Shown here one piece after another: positions 33,753 to 43,776 of a stretch of DNA of 64,000 nucleotides. The notes beneath the pieces were generated by a model, which was not told the DNA's origin, did not search any database, and worked only from the letters and a program-made list of their open reading frames with translations. Each line of letters begins with the position of its first letter. Position 1 is the stretch's first letter. Source of the stretch: Azorinus chamasolen. Its lineage: Eukaryota > Mollusca > Bivalvia > Cardiida > Solecurtidae. The stretch spans positions 55,949,640 to 56,013,639 of the forward strand of contig OY755239.1 of assembly GCA_963576725.1 (NCBI GenBank). The letters are read 5' to 3'. The position numbers and the translations under genes are program-made.

Positions 33753-34063
33753 ACTATGTTTTACATCTTTGAAATTGTATTCAGCAGTAACAGCCGGAGT
33801 AATGCTTTCAAGCTTGATTTTGAAACATCTCAATTTCTAGTCCATATTGTAGCCCCAATCTAGTCATAATTGTTTAAATATTTGTTGTATTAATTTTAAC
33901 AATGTTAATGTAACAGGACGTCACTGAGTTCAAATCCCCGTTTACAAATACTGAAACAGGGCAAAACTCAGCTTATCTATGATCAAACATAAAAATAAAG
34001 AAGCTCTAACTTCGCTATGTGTCAGTTTTGTGTCACCTGTATAAATCCAAGTAATTTACTACT

Positions 34064-34110
34064 CCGTGCTTATAAAACTTTTCTTCGGGTCTGAGTTCGT
34101 TTCCAAATAT
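34064..34110. repeat. C half repeat
   Basis: GTGCTTATAAAACTTTTC and GGGTCTGAGTTCGTTTCC only. Confidence 0.6.
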
Positions 34111-34240
34111 CTATGTAGTCGGAATTCGTTTGGAACTTAATATAGGACCAATCGCATGCTTGGTAATGGACGCGGAATTTAGCAAATTATTCAATGCCAT
34201 GGGCATATGATTGCTTCCGGTATTGCGATCGGAACAAGTA

Positions 34241-34677
34241 CAGTGAAGTAGAGCAGAATTGAGATACTTTCAGACAGGTGGCTGCTTAAGGCAGGGTTAA
34301 AGTCATACAGAAAGCTCCTACAGGAACTTTCTGCATGACTGTCACCCTGTATTAACACTTCGCTTGCTATTCACGTCAATATACCTACCTGTAAATAGTG
34401 AAGACCCAGATGAGACAGATCCTGTAAATAGTGCAGGAGCTGTCTCATCAGGGTCTGCACTATTTACAAGTTGATTGTGCAACCAGCGCACTCCACAGCG
34501 GTGATTGCACAACGAAATACTTGTACACAGTGAAGGTATATGTAATTATACAACAGGGCATGGGTAAAGAAGGAGAAATGTATTTTAAAATTCAGCAAGC
34601 GAAGGGTTAAGCTGCCATCTGTCTCCGTGACCGATATTGATACTAAATTAAACCTCCGGTTTAGAGATATTTTACTG
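34241..34677. mobile_element. P2 element interrupted by a T2 element
   Basis: P2 sequence runs 34241-34352 and resumes at 34608 (AAGCTGCCATCTGTCTCCG..) to TTTTACTG; the T2 at 34352-34610 sits at the stem's TTAA. Confidence 0.88.
34352..34610 (-). mobile_element. T2 element nested in P2
   Basis: TTAA at 34352-34355 and 34607-34610 is the P2 stem's own ATTAAGC site, duplicated. The core has an extra TCCTGTAAATAGTG block on the left arm. Confidence 0.92.
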
Positions 34678-34874
34678 TACTCCGACGTTTTCTAGTCGTG
34701 CTCTCTATAGTATTACATATAGCATGCTGAAAATGGTTGGATAGCAAAGATAAATCATGCTACGTTATGTGTCCCAACTACAAAAACACAAGAAACTTAT
34801 TTGCATTCGGGTATGTTTTGCTCTCAACTATTCTTTTTACGCTTTATCAAATGTACGAGCTTATACATGAATCC

Positions 34875-35134
34875 TTGCGCTTAAATCTTAACTACAATAC
34901 TACGGGTCCCGAGTTTGATGCTCCGCCGGACCAAGTCCTTCAGATGAGACTTTATAAACCGAGGTCCGATGTAGCAGCGCTTTACACAGGACATATAAAA
35001 GAACCAGAGAAACTCTATCGATAATTCGAGAAGAGCATTGCGCCCGAGTTTCTCTGTATTCGCTCCCTCTCTCTGTGGGCATCCCGTTAGCACATAGTTG
35101 TCAGAAACTGACGTTAATCAACACAAACAAACAC
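34875..35134 (+). mobile_element. SINE family 2, copy with decayed head
   Basis: From CCGCCGGACCAAGTCC onward it follows the copy at 50091-50368 to an ACAAACAAACAC tail; the tRNA-like part before it is badly degraded. Confidence 0.75.
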
Positions 35135-35211
35135 ACATGAATTTTACAATGATACCAATCAATCTCTCCTCTCCACGGGTTTCTAAAGTTGAATCAGTCA
35201 CTTTCGAACTA

Positions 35212-35370
35212 CAGCAAACCCCTTTTAATGCGATCCTATAATGAACAAACATGGCTGTCTTCATAAGCAGGTAGTTGCTTAATGCAAGATGAACGTTATG
35301 CAGAAAGCTCCTATAGGAGCTTTTTGCTTACCTTTTATCCTGCATTAAGCTACCACCTGCCTTTGCGTTG
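35212..35370. mobile_element. P3 element, right end lost
   Basis: CAGCAAACCCCTTTTAATGC, apex GCTCCTATAGGAGC, then GCTACCACCTGCC. Confidence 0.78.
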
Positions 35371-35523
35371 TATTGTAGTTTGATAATCTTGATACTAGAC
35401 AGATGTTGATAAAACTATCACAAAAAAGCTACACCTTTTGCTGTATTTCTAGGAAAAACCACAAATACGTATTGTTTGTTGTTTTCCGTTTAAATTATCA
35501 TTAGACATTGGTTCACTGTTTGC

Positions 35524-35703
35524 TCTATATAAACACATTTCCACGCCTCTGCAAACAGGGTAGACCTAGGTCAGACTGCATATATAGGAGCAGCTCTGTG
35601 TTTACTTATGGAATTATATAGTTTCTGCCCTAACCACCAATCCTTTGTTCATATTATAAAAACTCATCCAGTGATAAATAAAATTCATTGTTTTCATTAT
35701 TTC
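35524..35703 (+). mobile_element. T1 element, right end replaced by a T2
   Basis: CTCTATATAAACACATTTCC, GCAAACAGGGTAGACC, TTTTCATTATTTC; the next T2 starts at its TTAA. Confidence 0.65.
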
Positions 35704-35929
35704 TTAACCATTCGTTTGCTATTCACGTCAATATACCTACCTGTAAATAGTGCAGGAGCTGTCTCATCAGGGTCTGCACTATTTACAAGTTGATTGTCCA
35801 ACCCGTGCACTCCACACCAGTGATTGCACAGCGAAATACTTGTACACAGTGACGATATATGTAATTATACAACAGGGCATGGGTAGAGAAGGAGAAATGT
35901 ATTTTAGAATTCAGCAAGCGTAGGATTAA
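35704..35929 (-). mobile_element. T2 element, left arm deleted to the apex
   Basis: TTAACCATTCGTTTGC, GTAAATAGTG directly followed by CAGGAGCTGTCTCATC; right end AGGATTAA. Confidence 0.85.
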
Positions 35930-36162
35930 CCCCTCACATGTTCAATATTCTTGTAAGAAATAATATTTTATAGCTTAATTTTCATAATGCAATAGGAATT
36001 GATTACTTTGTTTGCTTTGACAAAACCTGTATTGTCAGATCTATATAATCTCACAAGCAAACAGACCAGACCCTCATCAGAGGGCTCCTGCATGAGCTGT
36101 CTGATCTGGATCTACTCTTTTTGCAAAAACGTGAAAAGCGTTTAAATGTGGGAAACGGTTAA
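35926..36162 (-). mobile_element. T1 element
   Basis: TTAACCCCTCACATG to GGGAAACGGTTAA; core CAGACCCTCATCAGAGGGC. Confidence 0.85.
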
Positions 36163-36236
36163 ATGTACATTAATCAGGCAAAGGATTAAATATAGTTACA
36201 CTGTCGCCTTATATCATTAGGATTTGGGAAATACAT

Positions 36237-36688
36237 TTAACCATTCTCTTGCTGTTCACGTCAATATGCATACAGTAAACCTCTCTATAACGGCCACTAA
36301 ATTGTGTTAATTGGTTGGTATTTAGGGCAGGTGGCTGCTTAAAGCAAGGTGAAAGTAAAACAACGCTTCTATAAGAGCGTTCCGTTTTACTTTCACCTTG
36401 CTTTAAGCAGCCACCTGCTTTAACACAAAATACTTGATGTAATTTAGTGGTCGTTATAGAGAGGTTTTACTGTACCTGTAAATAGTGAAGACCCTGCTGA
36501 TACAGCTCCTACAGGAGCTGTCTCATCAGGGTCTGCACTATTTACAAAGTGATTGTGCAACCACTGAACTCCATAGCAGTGATTGCACAGAGAAATATTT
36601 GTAGACAGTGAAGATATATGTCATTATACAACAGGCCATGGGTAAAGAAGGAGAATTGTATTTTAAAATTCAGCAAGAGAAGGGTTAA
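36237..36688 (-). mobile_element. T2 element interrupted by P1
   Basis: TTAACCATTCTCTTGC to GAGAAGGGTTAA, with the P1 at 36273-36472. Confidence 0.9.
36273..36472. mobile_element. P1 element nested in a T2 element
   Basis: Inserted at TA of the T2 sequence TCAATATGCA|TA|CCTGTAAATAG with the TA duplicated (36271-36272, 36473-36474). Confidence 0.92.
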
Positions 36689-36747
36689 GTCTTGTCTCTA
36701 TGTTCCATACGTGCTATGATATGATTCACTGTAAGTGGGGTGGTAGA

Positions 36748-36994
36748 TTAACTCTCCCTATTCTATATTTATTCCACATTTCAATACCTACTGAATATTC
36801 ATGGACAAAATAGTTATAATGAAATATGGAAGGTGGAAAATTGTAGCCATTTTATAAGGTAGAGAAACAGATCTTTCAAATTCCATTAGCAAGTAGGGCA
36901 GATCCTGATCAGACGGTTCCTATAGGAGCCGTCTGATTTGGGCATACCCTGTTTGAAAATGCGTGAAAAGACGTTTATATGAAGGAAAGGGTTG
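36748..36994 (-). mobile_element. T1 element
   Basis: TTAACTCTCCC to GGAAAGGGTTGA; core CTGATCAGACGGTTCC. Confidence 0.88.
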
Positions 36995-37263
36995 AAGTTC
37001 CCCAAGATCTCCGACCGTATCCGCTCTGAACAACAAATGCCAGAGAACGGGTGAGATTTGTGCAGTTTTGGGACATGTCGTCCATTAAATAGGCGCCTAA
37101 AAACTATAAAACATGTTTTAAATAGAACTTTTCCAGAGACAGTCATGTAACGATCACATTACTTAAGATTGTAATGTATTCAGTGAACAGACAACTGACG
37201 TCAATGCCAAAACCCATTCGTCACCAAATAAAATCGTCTGCTAAAAGTATCGTCTACATATTT

Positions 37264-37406
37264 TCCATGCTTATAAAACTTTTAGTTGAGTCTGAGTTCG
37301 TTCTCAAGCTTTTGATTGGTCAGATTTGAGCCTATGGCTCAAATCTGACCAATCAAAAGCTTGAGAACAAATTAAGACTCAACTAAAAAGCTTTATAAGC
37401 ATGGAC
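37264..37406. repeat. C foldback repeat, intact
   Basis: CCATGCTTATAAAAC to CTTTATAAGCATGG; apex GAGCCTATGGCTC. Confidence 0.92.
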
Positions 37407-37479
37407 CCCGATCTCAAAGTAGAGTTTCTTTCAAATATTGTACAAAACTTAGTCAGAGTTGCAAAACCTGCTTGACATA

Positions 37480-37593
37480 GTTAACCATGCAAACAGAGTG
37501 GACCCAGATCAGACGGCTCTTCTAGGGTTTAGCTACGTGCATTTATGACCTATGGTATTTCTTGTTTTGGAGGTCGTTTGAGAGTAGTTTCAC
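37480..37593. mobile_element. T1 left-half fragment joined to a P-type right end
   Basis: TGCAAACAGAGTGGACCCAG to GGCTCTTCTAGGG, then GGAGGTCGTTTGAGAG and GTTTCACTGTA. Confidence 0.55.
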
Positions 37594-37723
37594 TGTAAAC
37601 ACTTGTCTAAGACGGACGTTTTAAGTGCAGTAAAAGCGGTCACCAAATAGAAGTTTAATTATGGATCTGTAAGGAAGGTGGTAACTTAATGCGGGCAAAA
37701 GTTATGCAGAAAGTTCCCACAGA
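37594..37723. mobile_element. P4 left half, joined at its apex to a T1 right half
   Basis: P4 sequence with private variants (GGAAGGTGGTAACTT, GCGGGCAAAAG) runs to AAAGTTCCCACAG and then changes to the T1 right arm AAGCCGTCTGATCAGG. Its other half is at 39396-39495. Confidence 0.8.
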
Positions 37724-37903
37724 AGCCGTCTGATCAGGGTCTGCTCTGTTTGCTAATGGAATTTGATAGAGCTGTTTTCTTTACTTTCTAAAATAGCTAC
37801 AACGTTCCACCTTCAATATTTCATTATAACTATTTTGTCTATGAATATTGATTAGGTACATGTATTGAAATGTAGACTAATATTAGAAAAGGAAAATGGT
37901 TAA
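37724..37903 (+). mobile_element. T1 right half, joined to the P4 left half
   Basis: GCCGTCTGATCAGGGTCTGC to GGAAAATGGTTAA. Confidence 0.8.
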
Positions 37904-37996
37904 AAGTTTTAACGAATCAAAACTAAGTAAAAGCTAATGATATTTAACCCTTTCAACGTTGAAGTTTGAACTGGACTGTTCCAAACGTCAAAAAGG

Positions 37997-38246
37997 TTAA
38001 CCCTTTCCCTCATATAAATGTGTTTTCACGCATTAGCAAACAGAGCAGACCCTGATCAGACGGCTCCTAGAGGAGCCGTCTGATCAGGGTCTGCTCTGTT
38101 TGCTAATAGAATTTGATAGATCTGTTTATTTGCCTCCTAAAATGTCTACAATGTTCCACCTTCCTTATTTCTTTGTAACTATTTTGCTAATGAATATTCA
38201 GTATGTATTGAAATTTGGAATAAAAATAGAACAGGGAAAGGGCTAA
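37997..38246 (+). mobile_element. T1 element with symmetric arms
   Basis: TTAACCCTTTCCCTC to GGGAAAGGGCTAA. Both arms read CCCTGATCAGACGG, so the usual mismatch is missing. Confidence 0.9.
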
Positions 38247-38296
38247 GGTTTTCGTGAAAATTCAGGGATTTAATTTAAAGAAATGTGTAACACGAG

Positions 38297-38393
38297 AAAC
38301 AGTGCAGACCCTGGTGAGAGGGCCCTCTCATCTGTGTCTACACTGTTTCCAAAGGACAGTAGCGACCCGTTTTCTGCACTTAAAAGGGTTAAA
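38297..38393. mobile_element. T-type core fragment
   Basis: AAACAGTGCAGACCC, GAGAGGGCCCTCTC and AAAGGGTTAA. Confidence 0.65.
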
Positions 38394-38837
38394 CTATTCA
38401 AGCTAAGTAGAAGTTGATGAAAATTAAGAAGACATAAATTGTAACAGTACGATAGTTGTAGGACTAGTCTTTGACAAATTTTGTGAGACTTTCTATCGGT
38501 TTAAGCGGCATGTTACCAACCAATCAGCAGTCAGTACTGTTTCTGATAACAGCTGTTTTCCAGATAAGGATTATAGTAAACATCAGATTTCAAGGAAATG
38601 CTACCATATATATCAATATCTTTGAAGGACAAAACTGCTAGAACGTTCATAGAGACTTTTGTTCAATCTGAACTTGATTGCAGCAACAATTTATTGGTAC
38701 AACACTAGCCAAAAATCTTGTCAACAGAAACGGAAACAATCAAACAATAGCATTCATGCTGCCAATGATGCAGTGGTGATAATTATTCTGACGACACTGT
38801 ATCACGTTGTTTAACCCGTTACTTCATGAATATTCAT
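38394..38837. other. Unrecognised intergenic sequence inside the 1.66 kb insertion
   Basis: AT-rich, unique within the window; the only non-repeat part of the segment between the P4 halves. Confidence 0.45.
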
Positions 38838-39061
38838 TTAACAATTTCCCTGTTAAATATTCATGTAAGAAATAATGATATTAGCTGAATATTTAAAAAT
38901 GTCATGTTGTGCACACTAGAACTTTGGTATTGGTAGAAACTGTAGAGTGAGATATATTATAAATTCACAAGCAAACAGAGAAGACCTGATAAGATGGCTC
39001 CTACAGGAGCCGCCTGATCTGTGTATCCCCTTTTTACAAAGGCGTGACAATGGTATATTAA
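38838..39061 (-). mobile_element. T1 element
   Basis: ATTTAACAATTTCCCTG to GGCGTGACAATGG; core AGACCTGATAAGATGGC, apex GCTCCTACAGGAGC. Right end shared with T3. Confidence 0.8.
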
Positions 39062-39284
39062 CCCATTCCCTTACATTGACGACTGTTGACGACTCTCTAA
39101 AAGTCACTTTGTGAAACCATTGTGATAAATAGAGCATTTGCTCCTATAGGAGCAAATGCTCTATTTATCACTATGGTTTCAAACTACAAAATTCTAAAAA
39201 TTTCCTTTTCTACAATTAATGCTCCTTTCGGTAGATTAATTCAAAGAGGTTGTATCTAAAATAGACTATGAGGTAATGGGTTAA
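39058..39284 (+). mobile_element. T3 element, intact
   Basis: TTAA at both ends; apex GCTCCTATAGGAGC. Confidence 0.92.
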
Positions 39285-39287
39285 GGG

Positions 39288-39395
39288 TTAACCCTTTCAT
39301 TCATATAAACACCCTTTCATGCATCTGCAAACAAGGTTTCTGCAATTCAATCAGCAAACAGAGTATACCCTGATCAGACGGCTCCTATACATGTA
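39288..39395 (+). mobile_element. T1 left half, joined to the P4 right half
   Basis: TTAACCCTTTCATTC, GCAAACAGAGTATACCC, GATCAGACGGCTCC then P4 sequence. Confidence 0.78.
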
Positions 39396-39495
39396 GGACC
39401 TTTCTGCATTACTTTTGCCCGCATTAAGCTACCACATTCCTTACAGATCCATAATTAAACTTCTATTTGGTGACAGCTTAAGACAGCTTCTACTG
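39396..39495. mobile_element. P4 right half, joined at its apex to a T1 left half
   Basis: ACCTTTCTGCATTAC to AGCTTCTACTG. It shares the private variants of 37594-37723 (CTTTTGCCCGCATTAAG), so the two halves belong to one split element. Confidence 0.8.
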
Positions 39496-39511
39496 CACTT
39501 AAAAAGTCCGT

Positions 39512-39762
39512 CTTCACCCTTCGCTTGCTAATCGCGTCAATATACCTTTCTGTAAATAGTGAAGACCCAGATGAGACAGCTCCTGCAGGAGCTGTCTCAT
39601 CAGGGTCTGCACTATTTACAAGCTGACTGTGCAACCAGTGCACTCCATAGCAGTGATTGCGCAGCGAAATACTTGTACACAGTGAAGATATATGTTATTA
39701 TACAACAGGGCACGGGTAAAGATGGAGAAACGTATTTTAAAATTCAGCAAGCGAAGGGTTAA
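39512..39762 (-). mobile_element. T2 element
   Basis: TCACCCTTCGC (left TTAA mutated) to GCGAAGGGTTAA. Confidence 0.9.
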
Positions 39763-39879
39763 ACAAGCTACATTGAAGCGACCTCCAAAGCAAGATAAAC
39801 TATAGATCATAAATGCACGAAGCTAAACGCTTTATTGCTCGAAAGGGATTAGAACAAATACTTCTGCAATATTTAAGCA

Positions 39880-40110
39880 GACGACAATGTCTGCACACCA
39901 ATTTTACCGCCTGTTGAAGGGGTTAAAAAGTCTGTATTAGATAACAAGTGCATTTAACCCTGATAAATGACTTGCGTTTGAAAACAGCTTGGACCAAGAT
40001 ACGCGTTTAGCAGTTTCTCAAACGCTTATACACATTGGAAGTAAGCAACAGGCAACATATCAGGGCTTTTAGCAGACATAGTTTAAATTTATTCAGCACG
40101 ATAAAGGTTA
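39880..40110. mobile_element. T4 fragments
   Basis: AAGCAGACGACAATGTCTGC to GAAGGGGTTAA, then TTAACCCTGATAAATG and AACAGCTTGGACCAAG; ends near GATAAAGGTTAA (40101-40111). Confidence 0.55.
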
Positions 40111-40265
40111 AAATAGTTCAACGGTCGGCATGAACGGCAACTTACATTGTATCCGTATTAGAGGCATACTTAGGGAGAGCACATACATGCGGTTAGTATT
40201 TTAATGTTGGGCTCTTGCTAAAGTTCTAACATTCGATAGCTTGGGGTTCAGATAAGATGTTTAAT

Positions 40266-40515
40266 TTAACCCTTCGCTTGCTGAATTTTAAAATACATTT
40301 CTCCTTCTTTACCCTTGTCCTGTTGTATAATTACATATATCTTCACTGTGTACAAGTATTTCACAGTGCAATCACTGCTGTGAAGTGCACTGGTTGCACA
40401 ATCAACTTGTAAATAGTGCAGACCCTGATGAGACAGCTCCTGCAGGAGCTGTCTCATCTGGGTCTTCACTATTTACAGGTAGGTATATTGATGTGAATAG
40501 CAAGCGAAGGGTTAA
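40266..40515 (+). mobile_element. T2 element, intact reference copy
   Basis: 250 bp, TTAA at both ends, apex GCTCCTGCAGGAGC. Confidence 0.93.
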
Positions 40516-40539
40516 AACATTTTCAAAAACAACTCCTTT

Positions 40540-40640
40540 ATTTGTCCATCAAACACTATGGTGTGACCACTCTTTAGAATCGTCTCGTAGAGGCGATTCT
40601 AAAGAGTGGGCACAACATAGAGTTTGGTGGAGAAATGACG
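40540..40640. repeat. D foldback repeat
   Basis: TTTGTCCATCAAACAC to GTTTGGTGGAGAAATG; apex CGTCTCGTAGAGGCG. Confidence 0.88.
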
Positions 40641-40980
40641 ATTTAAGTATTTGAGTACGCACCTTTATCTGTTGATCTGAAGCACACTAGTTCTTCCCGA
40701 CCCCATAGTTATATAATTCTGGATTTCAGTCTGAATTCGTTCAGAAGTATATAATAGGTTAACTTGAATCAACATCAGACTGATCAGATATTTCGAGTGA
40801 TTTTTATTCAATGCAAGGTATACGTGATAAACGTTGTCGACCCTTTTGTTTACACACACGCACAAAAACGAAGACCGCCACATTAAAGTAAAGTCAAATA
40901 GAATAAATATTAAAAGTATTTTTATTGGCTTCTATCAGTGAGTAGAACGTTAAATTATAATGTTTTAATTGCAATTAGAA

Positions 40981-41070
40981 ATTCACAAGCAAACAGAGCA
41001 GACCTGATAAGACGGCTATTACAGGAACCGTCTGATCTGTGTAGCATCTGTTTGCAAATATACTTGAAAA
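40981..41070 (-). mobile_element. T1 core fragment
   Basis: GCAAACAGAGCAGACCTG to GTCTGATCTGTGTAGC. Confidence 0.65.
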
Positions 41071-41136
41071 GGTTTATATTTGTGCCCAATGTCCCTAAAA
41101 ATGGACACAGACACACAGTGTTGACCGAGATCTGTA

Positions 41137-41325
41137 TCCATGCTTATAAAACTTTTAGTTGAGTCTGAGTTCGTTCTCAAGTTTTTTATTGGTTAGATTT
41201 GAGCCTTTGGCGTCTGAGTTCGTTCTCAAGTTTTTGATTGGTCAGATTTGAGCCTTTGGCTCAAATCTGACCAATCAAAAGCTTGAGAACGAACTCAGAC
41301 TCAACTAAAACGGTTTATAAGCATG
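41137..41325. repeat. C foldback repeat with duplicated left arm
   Basis: GTCTGAGTTCGTTCTCAAG..GAGCCTTTGGC occurs twice on the left and once, complementary, on the right. Confidence 0.88.
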
Positions 41326-41684
41326 AACCCAGGGTTTCATGAAGGAGTTCCCTGAAGAGGATCTGCACTGTTTGCTGAACCCATCGATGAATTCCAAATA
41401 GGATCTGGACGAGATTTCGTTAAATGATATGGGATCAAATGAGTTTAAACTATTTCAACAAAAGATTTGCCAAACACATGAAATACAAAATAATGTAGAA
41501 TGTGTTTGTATATAACATGCTTTTATGTAATTGATAAACAGTGGTGAATTGCAATCGTATCCATATTTGATAATTTCAGTATAATGAAAAAGAAATGACC
41601 CACTGGCAGTTACGATTATTACGACATCAAATTAAAATGCCAGTAGTTTTTTTCATTTATTGCTAATAAACAGACACATAATAT

Positions 41685-41715
41685 CAGGTGCGGATCTAGG
41701 ATTTCAGATTAGTTT

Positions 41716-41746
<31 letters not shown>

Positions 41747-42175
41747 GGGGTAGAAATTATTTTGGAAAGGTGGTGGGGGCGTAGATTTTTGTTTGGTGTA
41801 ATACATGTTGAAAAAGAACTTAATTGGGTGAGGAAAATAAAACACTCCTACTGAATCATTGTTTTTATTGATTTTTAGTAGTTACAACCACTAAATTACA
41901 TCAATTATTTTGTGTTAAAGGCAGGTGGCTGCTTAAAGCAAGGTGAAAGTAAAACAGAACGCTTCTATGGGAGCGTTCTGTTTTACTTTCACATTGCTTT
42001 AAGCAGCCACCGGTCCTAAATACCAACTAATTAACACAATTTAGTGGTCGTTATAGAGAGGTTTTACTGTATATAGATCTAAAATATTACTAAATAAAAG
42101 TTGTTTTGGCAATTTTAGGGGGGTGGGGTGGGGGGGGGGGGTTACGCCGGCTCCGTCCCTCTAAATCCGCGCCTG
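41685..42175. mobile_element. Poly-G-bearing element with CAGGYGCGGAT ends and AATAT duplication
   Basis: The ends CAGGTGCGGATCTAGG and (reverse strand) CAGGCGCGGATTTAGAG form a short inverted repeat and are flanked by AATAT on both sides (41680-41684, 42176-42180). Inside each end is a long G run (about 41731-41750 and 42119-42141), preceded on the left by TG repeats. A 5'-decayed P1 element is nested at 41874-42069. The superfamily is uncertain. Confidence 0.7.
41874..42069. mobile_element. P1 element nested in the poly-G element
   Basis: Left end lost; right end GAGGTTTTACTG then TA. The apex reads GCTTCTATGGGAGC. Confidence 0.85.
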
Positions 42176-42232
42176 AATATTATCATTAAAGATTATCCTT
42201 TAAAACACACGGTGATATACCGTTTAAACTTT

Positions 42233-42440
42233 TACTCCATGAATATGTAAGACCTAGTGTACAATGTATGCATGAATATTTATTGGCCTTTATGTTATAA
42301 TGGCATGTGTATAAGAAAACATGGCAGAACCTGTAGAATCAGATCTATACAATCCCAAAAAGGAGTTAGAGCAGTCTCTTACCAGACAGTTACTACAGAC
42401 GCCATCTGACCTGGTCTACACTGTTTGCGATAAAGGGTAT
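42233..42440 (-). mobile_element. T1 element, decayed
   Basis: TTTACTCCATGAATATG, GCAGTCTCTTACCAGACAG, CCATCTGACCTGGTCTAC, TTTGCGATAAAGGG. Confidence 0.6.
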
Positions 42441-42448
42441 ATGTGTGG

Positions 42449-42706
42449 TTTTACCCATTACCTCAAAGGCTATTTTTAGATCCAACCTCTTTAAATAAAT
42501 ATACCGAAAAGGAGCATTAACTAGAGAAAAAGAAAATTTTAGAATGTTGTAGTTTGAAACCATTGTGATAAATAGAGCATTTGCTCCTATAGGAGCAAAT
42601 GCTCTATTTATTACAATGGTTTCACAAAGTGACTTTTACAGAGTCTTTAAAAGTCGTCAATATGAGGGAATGGGCAAAAAGTCGTCAATATGAGGGAATG
42701 GGTTAA
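42449..42706 (-). mobile_element. T3 element with a duplicated end
   Basis: GTTTTACCCATTACC on the left; the right end AGTCGTCAATATGAGGGAATG occurs twice before GGTTAA. Confidence 0.88.
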
Positions 42707-42756
42707 AGGGTTAATTATGCAACTAGAATGGATCGGCATTAGACATTTTCCGGCAA

Positions 42757-42998
42757 ACAGTGATTCCTAATAAGCGATGTAAATGCCTCAGACTGATGTT
42801 TATTTAGACGCAAGGCTGTATCAAGTTATCGTTAACAGACAGAAACTATCATTTAGTCGACAGAGGATTCATGGAAGACGTATGGGACTGCAACCTGAAA
42901 CTAGGGTGTGCAGATACTTATTAGAGTATGATAGTGCGGCTTCTAGCACGTTGCATTACCATTTAGTCGACTGGAGAAAGGCAAAAAGACGCACGTGA
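42757..42998 (+). repeat. Dispersed repeat, copy 1
   Basis: CAGTGATTCCTAATAAGCGATG, GTTTATTTAGACGCAAGGCTG and CATTTAGTCGACTG order matches 55143-55260. The 71-codon frame here is not conserved in the other copy. Confidence 0.6.
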
Positions 42999-43217
42999 AC
43001 TGTAACCCTTTTTAGCTACTGACCGTTCCAAGGCGGTACTCCTGCTTTCACCATATGGTCAACTTTGTTATTTAATATGCTTAATGCTTAATGTTTCACG
43101 TCTTAATATGCGTCCTGTTGGGTTTTGTCTTGTGACTGTGTCGTTTCTTGTTTGGTGGTATTTGGTGCGTGTCCTTTCGTATGTGGCTCTCCCTGCTTGA
43201 CTGTTTTTCCATATTTA

Positions 43218-43460
43218 TTAACCTTTCACTTTTCTATGTTTATTCAAAATTCCATTATCTACTGAATATTCATGAACAAAATAGTTATAATGAAATATGG
43301 AACATTGCGGCCATTTTAGATACTAAAGAAACAGATTTTTTCAAATTTCACTAGCAAACAGAGCAGACCCTGATCAGACGGCTCCTATAGGAGCCGTATG
43401 ATCTGGGTCTACTTTGTTTGCAAATGCTTGAAAACACGTTAATTTGAGGAAACGGGTTAA
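43218..43460 (-). mobile_element. T1 element, intact
   Basis: TTAACCTTTCACTTTTC to AAACGGGTTAA; core GACCCTGATCAGACGG, GATCTGGGTC. Confidence 0.9.
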
Positions 43461-43527
43461 ATGGTGTATTATAGTATTGAACGTGTTTAATTTGAGGAAA
43501 CGGGTTAAATGGTGTATTATAGTATTA
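43441..43527 (+). repeat. Direct duplication of about 43 bp at the end of a T1 element
   Basis: AATTTGAGGAAACGGGTTAA and ATGGTGTATTATAGTATT occur twice in a row. Confidence 0.85.
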
Positions 43528-43628
43528 TTTCGGAGCTACTAGCACTTAGTTTCACCATTTTACCACGTTAATCCGACTATATATTTAACAAATGTGCAGG
43601 TCTCTTTTTGCATTTCTACTTTTGCTTT

Positions 43629-43776
43629 AAAAGAACCAGAGAAATTCAGTCGATAATAAGAGTAGGGCATCATGGGCATAGCGCCCGGGTTTCTCTGTAT
43701 CCTCTCCCCTCTCTCCGGGGCGTCCAATTAGCTCATAGTGAACAGAAACGGACGTTAATCAACAAAACAAACCTTT
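43629..43776 (+). mobile_element. SINE family 2, 5'-truncated copy
   Basis: The match begins at AAAAGAACCAGAGAAATTCAG, inside the body, and runs to the AACAAAACAAAC tail. 5' truncation is typical of LINE-driven retroposition. Confidence 0.75.

Noticed and set aside
33901..33960. tRNA-like B box (GAGTTCAAATCCCC)
   Set aside because: No A box or stems found nearby.
42783..42998. 71-codon open frame, plus strand
   Set aside because: A second copy of the underlying sequence at 55143-55262 does not preserve the frame.
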